From NCBI RefSeq assembly GCF_024029335.1, contig NZ_CP097116.1:744001-808000 (forward strand): a stretch of 64,000 nucleotides of DNA, in the 5' to 3' direction. A program made the position numbers and the translations under genes. The DNA is from Fructilactobacillus myrtifloralis. Lineage in GTDB: Bacteria; Bacillota; Bacilli; Lactobacillales; Lactobacillaceae. This document shows, piece by piece, positions 42,530 through 51,313 of this stretch; within the stretch, counting starts at the first letter, position 1, and each line of letters begins with the position of its first letter. Below the pieces are notes generated by a model. That model was not told the origin of the DNA. It ran no database searches and worked only from the letters and a program-made list of their open reading frames with translations.

Positions 42530-42788
42530 TAAAAATTACGCTCATGGAATTACTTCTACCTGCCGAAGCAAACTGACAATGAGTCCCAGTTAGAATAACG
42601 TTGGTTCACGCATCTAACTGAGTCCCTTAAACTACTCCACTTAGATACGAACGGTCCCGTTCGCACCTACAGCTCGGCGAACGGCTACTGAAAATAAGTG
42701 AAGTAATAAAAGTTGGACCAAGTGGTCGTCATTGACAAACTTTGAACTGGCATGAGAATTAATTCCTTTCTAAATCTGAATTACATTC
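42530..42788 (-). promoter_or_regulatory. Attenuation leader of the aromatic operon
   Basis: The 470 bases between the MFS and phosphoketolase genes hold this leader plus the phosphoketolase terminator. The leader RNA codes a 22-residue peptide, then CCGTTCGC (1) pairs with GCGAACGG (2), which can instead pair with CCGTTCG (3). The peptide's Tyr-Phe-Thr-Tyr codon region (42695-42705) can pair over 11 bases with 42633-42643. A hairpin CAGTTAGA/TCTAACTG exposes AACCAACGTTA, complementary over 11 bases to the terminator loop region. Stalling at aromatic codons would switch the fold. No T-box motif is present. Confidence 0.75.
42685..42753 (-). CDS. Aromatic-rich leader peptide, 22 residues
   Basis: Short ORF starting MPVQSLSM with ribosome binding site AAAGGA about ten bases before the ATG. 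Residues 12-21 read W-S-N-F-Y-Y-F-T-Y-F: one Trp, three Phe and three Tyr codons in ten. This is the signature of a leader for operons controlled by charged aromatic tRNAs. Its stop codon directly precedes the first hairpin arm. It is too short to be found by normal gene calling. Confidence 0.8.
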   Translation of the reverse strand: MPVQSLSMTTTWSNFYYFTYFQ

Positions 42789-42817
42789 ATTAAAACACGA
42801 AAATTAATTCAAGTCAA
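42789..42817 (-). promoter_or_regulatory. Promoter of the aromatic operon
   Basis: Minus strand TTGACT (42812-42817), 17-base spacer and TTTAAT (42789-42794), about 35 bases before the leader peptide start. Confidence 0.7.
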
Positions 42818-42888
42818 CAAGTTCTTTGGGTAGTTTATGGAAATAATCCAGTTTAGTCGCTCTGATTATTCGGTTTTAATTTTAGTCA

Positions 42889-42918
42889 AAAAAAAGACCC
42901 GCAGATGCGGGTCTTTTT
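42889..42918 (-). terminator. Terminator of the phosphoketolase gene
   Basis: Minus strand GACCCGC pairs with GCGGGTC around ATCT, followed by eight T. Confidence 0.88.
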
Positions 42919-42936
42919 CAAAAGCTAATTACATGC

Positions 42937-45333
42937 TTATTTGTTTAATGGTTCCCATTTCCAGTTCGTTACTTCTGGTAAATCAGTACCTTCAGCACGG
43001 ATGTAACGGTTGTGCTTGTCAACCATTGCATTCATTTCTTGAATGAATTCTGGGTGCTTTTCAGCTAAACCAGGAACATTTTCAACAACGTCTTTAGCAA
43101 GGTCGAACCGGTCTAATTGGTTCAAGACCCGCATATCGAATGGCGTAGTGATATCACCGTTTTCACGGTAACCGTGTACGTCAACGTTGTGGTTGTCACG
43201 GTCGAAGAAGATCGTTCTGATGATGTCTTCGAAGCCGTGGAAGGCAAACAGAACGGGAGCATCAGTCGTGAAGTAGCTGTTAAATTCAGCATCACTCAAA
43301 CCACGAGGGTCAAACTTAGGACTCCGTAACTTCAGCAAGTCAACCACGTTAACGAAGCGAATCTTCAAGTCAGGGAAGTGCTTGTTCAAGATTGAAACCG
43401 CAGCTAAAGCTTCAAGCGTTGGTTCAACCCCAGCGGAAGCAATAACGATGTCAGGTTTTTCACCGTGATCAGTTGAAGCCCATTCTACTTTACCAAGTCC
43501 GTTGTGAACTAAGTTCGTAGCTTCGTCAATGTTAAACCATTGTGGACGTGGGTGCTTGGAAGTCGTGATCAGGTTAATCTTTTCGTAGTCTGAGAAGGCT
43601 ACATCAGCAGTTGCTAATAACGTGTTAGCATCAGCTGGGAAGTATTCCCGGATGAATTCTGGTTTCTTTTCAGCCAAGTGGGTAATCATACCTGGGTCTT
43701 GGTGAGTGTAACCATTGTGGTCTTGTTGGAAAACAGTTGAAGAATCAATGAAGTTCAATGATGGGTATTGCTTTCTCCACTTCATTTCAGCGGCTTTTCG
43801 TAACCACTTGAAGTGTTGTGTCAGCATTGAATCAACCACCCGACCAAAGGCTTCGTAAGTAGCGAAGAAGCCGTGCCGACCAGTCAAGACGTAACCTTCT
43901 AGCCAACCTTCATCATCGTGTTCGGATAATTGTGAATCAATGATCCGACCGAAAGGAGCCATGTGTTCGTCAAATGGATCGTCAATGGCACGTTCCCATT
44001 GCCGGTTCGTCGTTTCAAAGACACCCCAAAGCCGGTTTGACCAAGCTTCATCAGGTCCAAAGACCCGGAAGTTAGTTGGGTTCTTCTTCATTGTGTCCCG
44101 AACCCAGTCAGACCAAACTACCATGTCCATTGCTTCAGTAGCACCTGGAGTTTGTACGTCAACGGCGTAGTCTTTGTAATCTGGTAGGTCTAATGGGCGT
44201 GGATCAATTCCACCGTTGGTGATTGGGTTAACTGACATCCGCCGGTCACCCTTAGGAGCCATTTCCTTCAAGTAATCCTTGATGGAACCGTCTTCGTTAA
44301 ATGATTCTTCTGGCTTGTAGCTTTCCATCCATTTAACAAATTCGTCAGCAGTTTCCATGTTATTAGCACTTAATGACAATGGAACTTGGTGAGCTCGGAA
44401 TGAACCTTCGATTGGTAAACCTTCGGGGTTCTTTTCTGGACCAGTCCAACCCTTTGGTGAACGGAAGATAATCATTGGCCATTGTGGACGAGTTGCCGTT
44501 TCAGCAGTTTCAGTTTCCCGAGCGTGCTTTTGAATGGCTTGAATGTCTTCTACGGCAGCGTCCATTGCTTTAGCTAACTTTTCGTTAACTTCGTCAATGT
44601 CAGTTCCGTGGGGTTCGTTAGTTTCTACAAAGTATGGCTTCCAACCTAAACCTTCAAAGTATTTTTGTAAGTCTTCGTCAGAAGTCCGGTTGAAGATCGT
44701 TGGGTTCGCAATCTTGAAACCGTTCAAGTTGATAATTGGAAGTGCAGCACCGTCAGTAACTGGGTTAATGAAGCTGCTTGAGAACCATGATCCAGCTAAT
44801 GGACCAGTTTCAGCTTCACCATCACCAATTTCAACCGCAGCAATTACGTCTGGGTTATCAAGGATGGCACCAACCCCATGGGATAGGGAGTAACCTAATT
44901 CTCCACCTTCGTGAATTGAACCTGGAGTTTCAGGAGCAGCGTGGGAAGCAATTCCACCAGGGAAGGAGAAACGCTTGAATAACTTAGCCATTCCCTTTTC
45001 GTCCTGGCTGATTTCTGGGTAGATGTCAGAATAGCTTCCATCAATGTATGAGTTAGAAACCATTACTTGGCCACCGTGACCAGAACCTTCAACATAGAAC
45101 ATGTTGAGGTCGTACTTGTTAATTACACGGTTTAAGTGGGTGTAAATAAAGTTTTGTGATGAAATCGTACCCCAATGTCCAATTGGTTTAACCTTAACGT
45201 CTTCAGCGGTTAAGGGTTCCTTCAGTAAAGGATTGGCACGTAAGAACAATTGTCCAACTGATAAGTAGTTGGCAGTGTTCCAGTATTGCTTCATTTTGTC
45301 AAAGTATTCTTTTGAATCATAATCTACTGACAT
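42937..45333 (-). CDS. xfp: Xylulose-5-phosphate/fructose-6-phosphate phosphoketolase
   Basis: 798-residue thiamine-diphosphate enzyme that splits xylulose-5-phosphate into acetyl phosphate and glyceraldehyde-3-phosphate, the key step of heterolactic fermentation. Phosphoketolase signatures [12 protein letters not shown] and the TPP motif [16 protein letters not shown] (near residue 180), then [11 protein letters not shown]-like and the [18 protein letters not shown] block are present. Length is typical. The ATG at 45333 has AAGGAGTG seven bases upstream. Codon use is strongly biased, unlike neighbours, which fits very high expression. Own promoter and terminator. Confidence 0.97.
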   Translation of the reverse strand: MSVDYDSKEYFDKMKQYWNTANYLSVGQLFLRANPLLKEPLTAEDVKVKPIGHWGTISSQNFIYTHLNRVINKYDLNMFYVEGSGHGGQVMVSNSYIDGSYSDIYPEISQDEKGMAKLFKRFSFPGGIASHAAPETPGSIHEGGELGYSLSHGVGAILDNPDVIAAVEIGDGEAETGPLAGSWFSSSFINPVTDGAALPIINLNGFKIANPTIFNRTSDEDLQKYFEGLGWKPYFVETNEPHGTDIDEVNEKLAKAMDAAVEDIQAIQKHARETETAETATRPQWPMIIFRSPKGWTGPEKNPEGLPIEGSFRAHQVPLSLSANNMETADEFVKWMESYKPEESFNEDGSIKDYLKEMAPKGDRRMSVNPITNGGIDPRPLDLPDYKDYAVDVQTPGATEAMDMVVWSDWVRDTMKKNPTNFRVFGPDEAWSNRLWGVFETTNRQWERAIDDPFDEHMAPFGRIIDSQLSEHDDEGWLEGYVLTGRHGFFATYEAFGRVVDSMLTQHFKWLRKAAEMKWRKQYPSLNFIDSSTVFQQDHNGYTHQDPGMITHLAEKKPEFIREYFPADANTLLATADVAFSDYEKINLITTSKHPRPQWFNIDEATNLVHNGLGKVEWASTDHGEKPDIVIASAGVEPTLEALAAVSILNKHFPDLKIRFVNVVDLLKLRSPKFDPRGLSDAEFNSYFTTDAPVLFAFHGFEDIIRTIFFDRDNHNVDVHGYRENGDITTPFDMRVLNQLDRFDLAKDVVENVPGLAEKHPEFIQEMNAMVDKHNRYIRAEGTDLPEVTNWKWEPLNK

Positions 45334-45419
45334 GCAATAACACTCCTTTTTAATATTATCAACCAAACGGTTGAAGAAACAGTCTGAATGCGCTCTCATT
45401 CGCACTCAACTACAGTATC

Positions 45420-45448
45420 TATCTTAACAACTTTTGTTGAAAAGTCAA
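45420..45448 (-). promoter_or_regulatory. Promoter of the phosphoketolase gene
   Basis: Minus strand TTGACT (45443-45448), 17-base spacer and AAGATA (45420-45425), about 87 bases before the start codon. The long leader between has no ORF. Confidence 0.5.
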
Positions 45449-45506
45449 ACAATTCAACAATTGGTACGTATCAATTTTACCGGAATTAACGCGCCAGTTT
45501 CACCGG

Positions 45507-46238
45507 TTAATTTGGCAAATCCACGAAGGTATTATAGCTAAAGTAGCGGTAGTGGACCCGCATTTTGGATAGTTCAAACGGGGTTCCGTTGTCGAGAAAG
45601 AAGATCCCCTCCATCAGACCAACTGGTTCCTGGGCCGTTAAACTCAGTAACCGTTGGTCGTCGGCATTACTCGGCCCCGTTTTCAGTGACATAACAGCTT
45701 TCGTCCCGGTGTGGTGGAGTTCCTGCGCAAAATAATCAAACAACGACCCCGCCACGATTTCGCGAGTCAACGCGGGCGCAATTTTAATCGGAATGTAACT
45801 CGTTTCAATGATGATGGCCTGCTCGTTTAACAACCGCAACCGTTTAATTTCATAGACGAACTCTTCGTGTTGCAAAAAGAGACTTTCGCGCACCTCGTCC
45901 GGGGCTGGAATCACCTGAAAATCAAGCACCCGAATGCTTGGCTCATAACCCTCGGTCTTCAAGTTATTGGTAATCCCCAGGTTGGATCCTTCATACCGAA
46001 AGATGGATTTATTTTTTAGATACAGCGGATTAACAAAGGTTCCGGAACCCCGTTTTTTAAAAATGACCCCCTGGTGAGCCAAAATACTGAGGGCCCGTTT
46101 AATCGAACTCCGACTCACGTGGTACGTTTCGCTCAGCGTCCGTTCATCGGGTAACCGATTGTCAGCAAACCGTCCGGCGCGAATCTGTTCTTGCAACCGC
46201 TTCATTAATTTTTGATACACTAAATCAGCCACAAACAC
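45507..46238 (-). CDS. GntR/HutC family transcriptional regulator
   Basis: 243-residue regulator: N-terminal winged helix (LPDERTLSETYHVSRSSIKRAL, about residues 29-50) followed by GSGTFV and a C-terminal UTRA ligand-binding domain (about 85-240). UTRA proteins sense sugar phosphates or other small effectors. The start is GTG, either 46238 or 46232, after GAGGTAGG. It lies just upstream of the phosphoketolase promoter in the same direction and could control it, but no operator was identified. Confidence 0.87.
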   Translation of the reverse strand: MFVADLVYQKLMKRLQEQIRAGRFADNRLPDERTLSETYHVSRSSIKRALSILAHQGVIFKKRGSGTFVNPLYLKNKSIFRYEGSNLGITNNLKTEGYEPSIRVLDFQVIPAPDEVRESLFLQHEEFVYEIKRLRLLNEQAIIIETSYIPIKIAPALTREIVAGSLFDYFAQELHHTGTKAVMSLKTGPSNADDQRLLSLTAQEPVGLMEGIFFLDNGTPFELSKMRVHYRYFSYNTFVDLPN

Positions 46239-46302
46239 CCTACCTCATTTTTTCTTTGATAGTTAAAGTATAGCAGAATTAAGCATCCAACTGGCGGCTA
46301 AC

Positions 46303-46341
46303 TAAAAAAGTCGCCCCCGTCAGCGTGACGAGGACGACTTA
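46303..46341 (-). terminator. Terminator of mntH
   Basis: Minus strand AAGTCGTCCTCGTCA pairs with TGACGGGGGCGACTT around CGC, followed by six T. Confidence 0.85.
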
Positions 46342-46349
46342 ATCGTTAA

Positions 46350-47921
46350 TTAGGCTTCGTTGTTAGTCTGTTGTTTCTGAGCAAACTGCTTGTCGGATCG
46401 AATGATATCGTAAAGGACCCACGCGAGTAGCGCTAGAATTAAAATGTTCACGGCCCAGGCAATTCCATTGGCCAGCGTAATTTGACTAGCCGATGGTTTT
46501 TCGCCAAAGAACCCTTGGACAGCGTTCGGCATGTTGTAGATGTTCAAGAACACCAACATGATCACGGATACCCAACCACAAACTTTTACCCAGAGGGAGT
46601 TTGCAAAGCGCTTCCCGTGCATTTCGACCTTACTGTTCGTAAACATCAAAACCGGTAGCATTGAGAACGGTAAGGCGATGGCCAGAAAGACCTGCGAATT
46701 TTCCATCAAATCATTAATGTCAGCGTGTTGCGCCAATTCTGGCTTGCCGGCGGACATTAGGACACACAGAAGGACCGGCACGATTGAAAGTAATCGTGTG
46801 ATCAACCGCCGCGCCCAAAGGGGCATCCGCATGTGAATGAACCCTTCCATGATTACTTGCCCGGTTAGGGTTCCCGTAATCGTCGAGTTTTGCCCGGACG
46901 CAAGAAGGGCAATCGCAAAGAGCGTTGATAGTAGTCCCGTTTTAGCAACTCCCGCTAACAAACCATTATTCATAAAGGCGGGGTTCTTCAAGGCATCGTA
47001 AAGCCCGAAGAATGACGTATCTTCAACCACCCCTGACTTAAACACTGCCACTCCCATGATTAAGAGTAGGGCGTTCACAAAGAAGGCCATCGTCAATTGG
47101 ATGTTTGAATCCCAAGCGGAGAACTTCACTCCGCGAGCCACATCTTCCTCATCGTTATGGTCGACCTTCCGCGTTTGCGCAATGGCCGAGTGCAAGTACA
47201 GGTTATGCGGCATTACCGTCGCTCCGATAATCCCCAATGTCCCAGTCAGTGGTGACATTCCGTGAACCACTGGTTTCTCCTTAATGGTATCAACGCTTGG
47301 TACTAAGCCCTTTAACACGCCTAACCAATCCGGTTTAGAGAGGGCCACTTCGTACGCAAAGACGAAGAAAATAACCAAGATCAGAGCCACCACGAGCGCC
47401 TCAATCTTTCGGAATCCAATCGAAGTGAGCAACAAGAGCACCAGCACGTCTAGTACGGTAATCAACACCGCCCACACAATCGGAATCCCAAACAGGAGGT
47501 AGAGGGCAATCGCACCCCCAATAACCTCGGCGATATCCGTTGCCATGATGGCTAACTCAGTTGTAATCCAGAGTACAATCCCGAGTCCCTTACTAGTCCG
47601 GGCTCGAATTGCTTGGGCCAAATCCATTTGTGTCACGATCCCAAGTTTAGCTGCCATGTATTGCAATAACATCGCAATCAAACTTGAAATCAAGATAATG
47701 GACATTAGCATGAATTGGAAGTTTTGTCCCCCTGTAATGGACGTGGCCCAGTTACCAGGATCCATGTACCCCACTGCTACTAATGCACCTGGTCCGGAGT
47801 ACATGAATAAGGTTTTCCAAAACCCAATGTTCTTCGGCACCTCAATGGAACCGTTAATCTCGTCTAGTGATCTGCCGTTCGCATATTCAACCAGACGGTG
47901 TTTCTTTTGTGCTTCTGCCAT
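46350..47921 (-). CDS. mntH: Nramp family Mn2+/H+ transporter
   Basis: 523-residue proton-coupled divalent metal importer with 11 predicted helices. The metal-binding motif DPGNWATS in helix 1 (near residue 53) and the MPHNLYLHS motif in helix 6 are intact; the latter carries the conserved Met-Pro-His. Manganese uptake is important for oxygen tolerance in lactobacilli that lack superoxide dismutase. AAGGAG precedes the ATG. Monocistronic. An MntR or Mn riboswitch element was not recognised upstream. Confidence 0.93.
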   Translation of the reverse strand: MAEAQKKHRLVEYANGRSLDEINGSIEVPKNIGFWKTLFMYSGPGALVAVGYMDPGNWATSITGGQNFQFMLMSIILISSLIAMLLQYMAAKLGIVTQMDLAQAIRARTSKGLGIVLWITTELAIMATDIAEVIGGAIALYLLFGIPIVWAVLITVLDVLVLLLLTSIGFRKIEALVVALILVIFFVFAYEVALSKPDWLGVLKGLVPSVDTIKEKPVVHGMSPLTGTLGIIGATVMPHNLYLHSAIAQTRKVDHNDEEDVARGVKFSAWDSNIQLTMAFFVNALLLIMGVAVFKSGVVEDTSFFGLYDALKNPAFMNNGLLAGVAKTGLLSTLFAIALLASGQNSTITGTLTGQVIMEGFIHMRMPLWARRLITRLLSIVPVLLCVLMSAGKPELAQHADINDLMENSQVFLAIALPFSMLPVLMFTNSKVEMHGKRFANSLWVKVCGWVSVIMLVFLNIYNMPNAVQGFFGEKPSASQITLANGIAWAVNILILALLAWVLYDIIRSDKQFAQKQQTNNEA

Positions 47922-48037
47922 CCGCTATCTCTCCTTTTTCTATTAAATTCAGTCTTATTGTACATTATAAAGTAGACATTGTCATTAAAAATTCTCAAAA
48001 GAGGGAATATGCTAAAATGAACAAGAGGTGAACTACA

Positions 48038-48535
48038 ATGGCACATAAGAAAAAGAAACTGCACAAAACGTTGGTTGAACAAATTCTCAGCCAACACAAA
48101 ATTCCCTACCAACAAATCATTTTTAACACCTACCAAGCTGGCGATGTCGCCCAGTTAGACACTAATGGATCCGATTATCCAGAGCACCAGATTTATAAAA
48201 CGCTCGCGTTAACCGGCAAACAGACCGGTCCGATCGTCGGGGTAGTGCCCTTAGATACCCGCCTTAGTTACAAAAAAATTGCCCAGGTTTCTGGCAACAA
48301 AAAGGTCGGTTTGATCCCCCTAAAGGAACTAGAGGCCACCACTACGTATGAACACGGTGCCAACACCCCGATTGGAATTTACGAAAAAAAGGGCTATCCC
48401 ATTTACTTTGATAACAGCGCGAAGGAACAGGGCGACATCATCGTTTCTTCGGGTCAAATTGGCCGTTCGGTGCGGGTGAATGCGACCCAAATCGCGGAGC
48501 TTGTACACGGGCACTTCGCGGATCTGACTGAATAA
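48038..48535 (+). CDS. ybaK: Cys-tRNA(Pro)/Cys-tRNA(Cys) deacylase, YbaK/EbsC type
   Basis: 165-residue editing protein that removes cysteine from mischarged tRNA(Pro). The YbaK fold shows in QIYKTLALTGKQTGPIVGVVPLD (conserved lysine near residue 54) and VSSGQIGRSVRVNATQIAEL near the end. AGAGGTGA precedes the ATG. Normal length for the family (about 160). Divergent from mntH and in line with the polyprenyl synthase gene 63 bases downstream. Confidence 0.9.
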   Translation: MAHKKKKLHKTLVEQILSQHKIPYQQIIFNTYQAGDVAQLDTNGSDYPEHQIYKTLALTGKQTGPIVGVVPLDTRLSYKKIAQVSGNKKVGLIPLKELEATTTYEHGANTPIGIYEKKGYPIYFDNSAKEQGDIIVSSGQIGRSVRVNATQIAELVHGHFADLTE

Positions 48536-48598
48536 TTTTTTGACCACCCCAGCCACCTTGCCAATACTACCTTAGGTTTTAAGAGGAACTATAAATCC

Positions 48599-49570
48599 AT
48601 GGATAAACACATTCTCGCTCTACCACCCCACCTGCGGGCCGACCTGCATGAGGTGGAACAACAACTACTCGACATCCAGGTCACTAATCCAGTGCACCAA
48701 GCCGCGATTCAAGCCCTCGTAACGGGAAACGGTAAGATGCTCCGGGCCACCTTTGTCATCCTCGCGAGTACCTGGGGACCAACCACTCCCGCCCGGCAGC
48801 GCGTAATCAATGCCGCGGCGGCTGTCGAAGTCATTCACCTGGCCTCCCTCGTTCACGATGACGTAATCGATGACGCCACCCTGCGACGGGGTCAACCGAC
48901 GCTAAGTGCCCGCTTTGGTCAGCAAACCGCGATTTACCTCGGTGATTTTCTGTTCACCAAGTACTTTGAACTGTTACTTAGTTATTCAACTGACTTTGCA
49001 AACCTGCAGTACTGCGTGACCGCGATGAAGGCCGTTCTCGCCGGCGAAATCAAGCAGACCGAACTGAACTTTAACCTGCAGCGGACGGAAGCTGAATACC
49101 TGCAGTCCGTCCAGGGGAAAACGAACGAACTATTCCGCCTCAGTTTTGGCGAGGGGGCCAAACTAGCGCATGCCCCTGCTGCCGTCGTAAAAACTGCCGA
49201 AGCGTTAGGCAATCAGATTGGGTTTGCCTTCCAGATTCTCAACGATCTTGGCGACTTTGCCATTGACCCTCAAACTGGGATACCCCGCCTTCACGACGTG
49301 CAGGAAGGGACTTACACCCTGCCCATCATTAAAACCCTTGCTAGTAACCGGGGGGCTGAACTTTCCGCCCTCCTAAAAAAAGACCACCTGGAAAAAGGTG
49401 ATCTAGTAACGATTGTTCAATTAGTGGAAACCAGCGGAGGGCTTGCTGCTGCCCGAGCAGAGGGGGAACGCTACCTCAACCAGGCCGAACAACTCCTCCA
49501 CGAATTACCTGATAACGACAGTACTCGCTTGCTGAAGCGGTTGTTACACCACGTGTTTGCGCAATTATAA
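48599..49570 (+). CDS. Polyprenyl diphosphate synthase family protein
   Basis: 323-residue all-helical trans-prenyl chain synthase, of the heptaprenyl synthase component II type (HepT), that would make the menaquinone side chain. The first aspartate-rich motif LVHDDVIDDATLRRGQP (near residue 82) is complete, with the following Arg-Arg. The second motif reads NDLGD rather than DDxxD, so its first Asp is Asn. Small residues before the first motif allow a long product. The gene converges tail to tail on cydC (stops overlap by six bases), which fits a role in the respiratory chain. Confidence 0.85.
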   Translation: MDKHILALPPHLRADLHEVEQQLLDIQVTNPVHQAAIQALVTGNGKMLRATFVILASTWGPTTPARQRVINAAAAVEVIHLASLVHDDVIDDATLRRGQPTLSARFGQQTAIYLGDFLFTKYFELLLSYSTDFANLQYCVTAMKAVLAGEIKQTELNFNLQRTEAEYLQSVQGKTNELFRLSFGEGAKLAHAPAAVVKTAEALGNQIGFAFQILNDLGDFAIDPQTGIPRLHDVQEGTYTLPIIKTLASNRGAELSALLKKDHLEKGDLVTIVQLVETSGGLAAARAEGERYLNQAEQLLHELPDNDSTRLLKRLLHHVFAQL

Positions 49571-51313
49571 TGCGGGGTCACCCCGATCCATGCGGTACAA
49601 GTTCCGGTAACGGGCGTTGTGCTGGTATAATTCAGCGGGGGTTCCCTGCATCTGCAGGGTCCCATGTTCGAGAAAAATGATTTGGTTAACGTGATCTAAG
49701 CCCTGCAGGTGATGGGTGACCCAAATCATGGTTTTGCCGGCTAGGACCCGGTTAATGGTCGTCATTAGCTGGTGTTCCGTGATGGGGTCAAGCCCCACGG
49801 TTGGTTCGTCTAACACTACAACCGGGTTATCCTGCAACAGAATGCGGGCAAGTGCCAAGCGTTGCCGTTGGCCTCCGGATAACCGCGTTCCATTTTCACT
49901 TACATCTGTTTCCAAGCCATTCGGAAGGGTTGCGACTAAGTCCGCGAGCCCCACTGCCTGAATGGCTTTTTTTACGTCTGCATCAGTGGCGTGTTCATTC
50001 CCAATCCGGACGTTGTTCATAATGGTCGTATTAAATAAAAAGGGTTGTTGATCTAACACACTAAACCACTGATTCGCGACCGGTTGCAGGTCCTTGGCTG
50101 GTGTTTGATCAAACCAGACCTGTCCCTGCGTTGGGACTAGGCTTCCCGTTAATAACTCTAAGAGCGTTGTTTTCCCGACCCCACTCGGCCCAATGATTGC
50201 CATTGACTGGCCGGCCGGTACGGTAAACGAAACGTGCTGAATAATGGCCGCTTCGCTGGAATTGTAACGAAAACTAACGTCTGCAAACTGCAACTTGCGA
50301 AAGTCCGTGGGCTGGGGTAGCTGCTGGGTAGCCGCCGGTGGGGTTTGCACCTGGCGGGATAAATCATTTAGCCGTTGTAACGACTCTTCATACATGGGCC
50401 CCTCTTCGGCTGCTTGGGGCACCATGCTAAAGGAATCCATGAGCGGAAAAATGCCGAGGGTAAAGGCAGCTGCGTAGTTAGCAGTGGCTTGATTCCCCGT
50501 CAGGGTTAGCGCCGCCCAACCAATCGTCACCACGATCATTAGCCCAAACAGCCCCTTCACCAGCAGATCCCGATTCCAGTCAAACCGATCGGCCGTGCGC
50601 TTCAACCGGGCAACTGGTTGGTCCTGCTTTTGCACCTGATCCAAGAACTCCGTTTCCCGACCAGAAATCATCCAGTCGGAGATTCCCATGGTCGCATCCA
50701 ACAACCGTTGATAGGAATCCTGCACGAGGGTTCGCTGGCGCACCCGGGTAGCTCCTTGAATTGCTTGGGATAAATAGGGAATCACCAGTAAAATCACGCT
50801 GAACAATCCAAACATGATGAGGGCATAGGGCCAGCTCACGATGCTTAATCCCAGTAAAAGCAAAATTCCAGTGAGGTAGGCCACTACCATCGGAAAAATG
50901 GTCCGTAAGTAAAAGTTTTCCAAGTGGTCAATGTCGTCGGCTAAAAAACCTAACAACTTCCCGGATTGAAACCGTTCACTCAAAAACAACGCTGAGCTTT
51001 CCAAGGTAACATAGAGCCGTTGGCGTAAACTTGAAGTTACCTTCAGCACCCAATTATGACTGTTAATCCGTTCTAAATATTTAAACACCGGGCGCCCAAT
51101 CCCAAATGCTCGAGTTAACAACACCGGCACGTAAACCAGCAAGATGTTATAGGGGTGGGTCGCAGTTTTACTAATTAGATAGCCCGCCACAAACATGAGG
51201 CCGACTCCACACAAAATGGTCAGGACGCCCAGGAAAAAGACGAGCCCGAGTAGTTTCCGATACTGCTTTAAATTGGGACGAACCCACTGATCTTGTTGCC
51301 ACTTAGTCGGCAT
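49565..51313 (-). CDS. cydC: Cysteine/glutathione ABC exporter subunit CydC
   Basis: 582-residue half-transporter with a six-helix membrane domain (about 1-310) and an ABC domain with Walker A GPSGVGKTT, signature LSGGQRQRLALAR and Walker B VVLDEPTVGLDP. With CydD it exports thiol compounds or heme-linked reductant needed to assemble cytochrome bd. The ATG at 51313 has GAGGTGAG upstream and overlaps the end of cydD by 11 bases. In the Bacillus naming scheme the last gene of the operon is called cydD. Confidence 0.9.
   Translation of the reverse strand: MPTKWQQDQWVRPNLKQYRKLLGLVFFLGVLTILCGVGLMFVAGYLISKTATHPYNILLVYVPVLLTRAFGIGRPVFKYLERINSHNWVLKVTSSLRQRLYVTLESSALFLSERFQSGKLLGFLADDIDHLENFYLRTIFPMVVAYLTGILLLLGLSIVSWPYALIMFGLFSVILLVIPYLSQAIQGATRVRQRTLVQDSYQRLLDATMGISDWMISGRETEFLDQVQKQDQPVARLKRTADRFDWNRDLLVKGLFGLMIVVTIGWAALTLTGNQATANYAAAFTLGIFPLMDSFSMVPQAAEEGPMYEESLQRLNDLSRQVQTPPAATQQLPQPTDFRKLQFADVSFRYNSSEAAIIQHVSFTVPAGQSMAIIGPSGVGKTTLLELLTGSLVPTQGQVWFDQTPAKDLQPVANQWFSVLDQQPFLFNTTIMNNVRIGNEHATDADVKKAIQAVGLADLVATLPNGLETDVSENGTRLSGGQRQRLALARILLQDNPVVVLDEPTVGLDPITEHQLMTTINRVLAGKTMIWVTHHLQGLDHVNQIIFLEHGTLQMQGTPAELYQHNARYRNLYRMDRGDPAL

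Noticed and set aside
42487-42817. T-box riboswitch for the aromatic operon
   Set aside because: No AGGGTGG-N-ACC box or Stem I features were found; the aromatic-rich ORF and alternative hairpins fit attenuation by a translating ribosome better.
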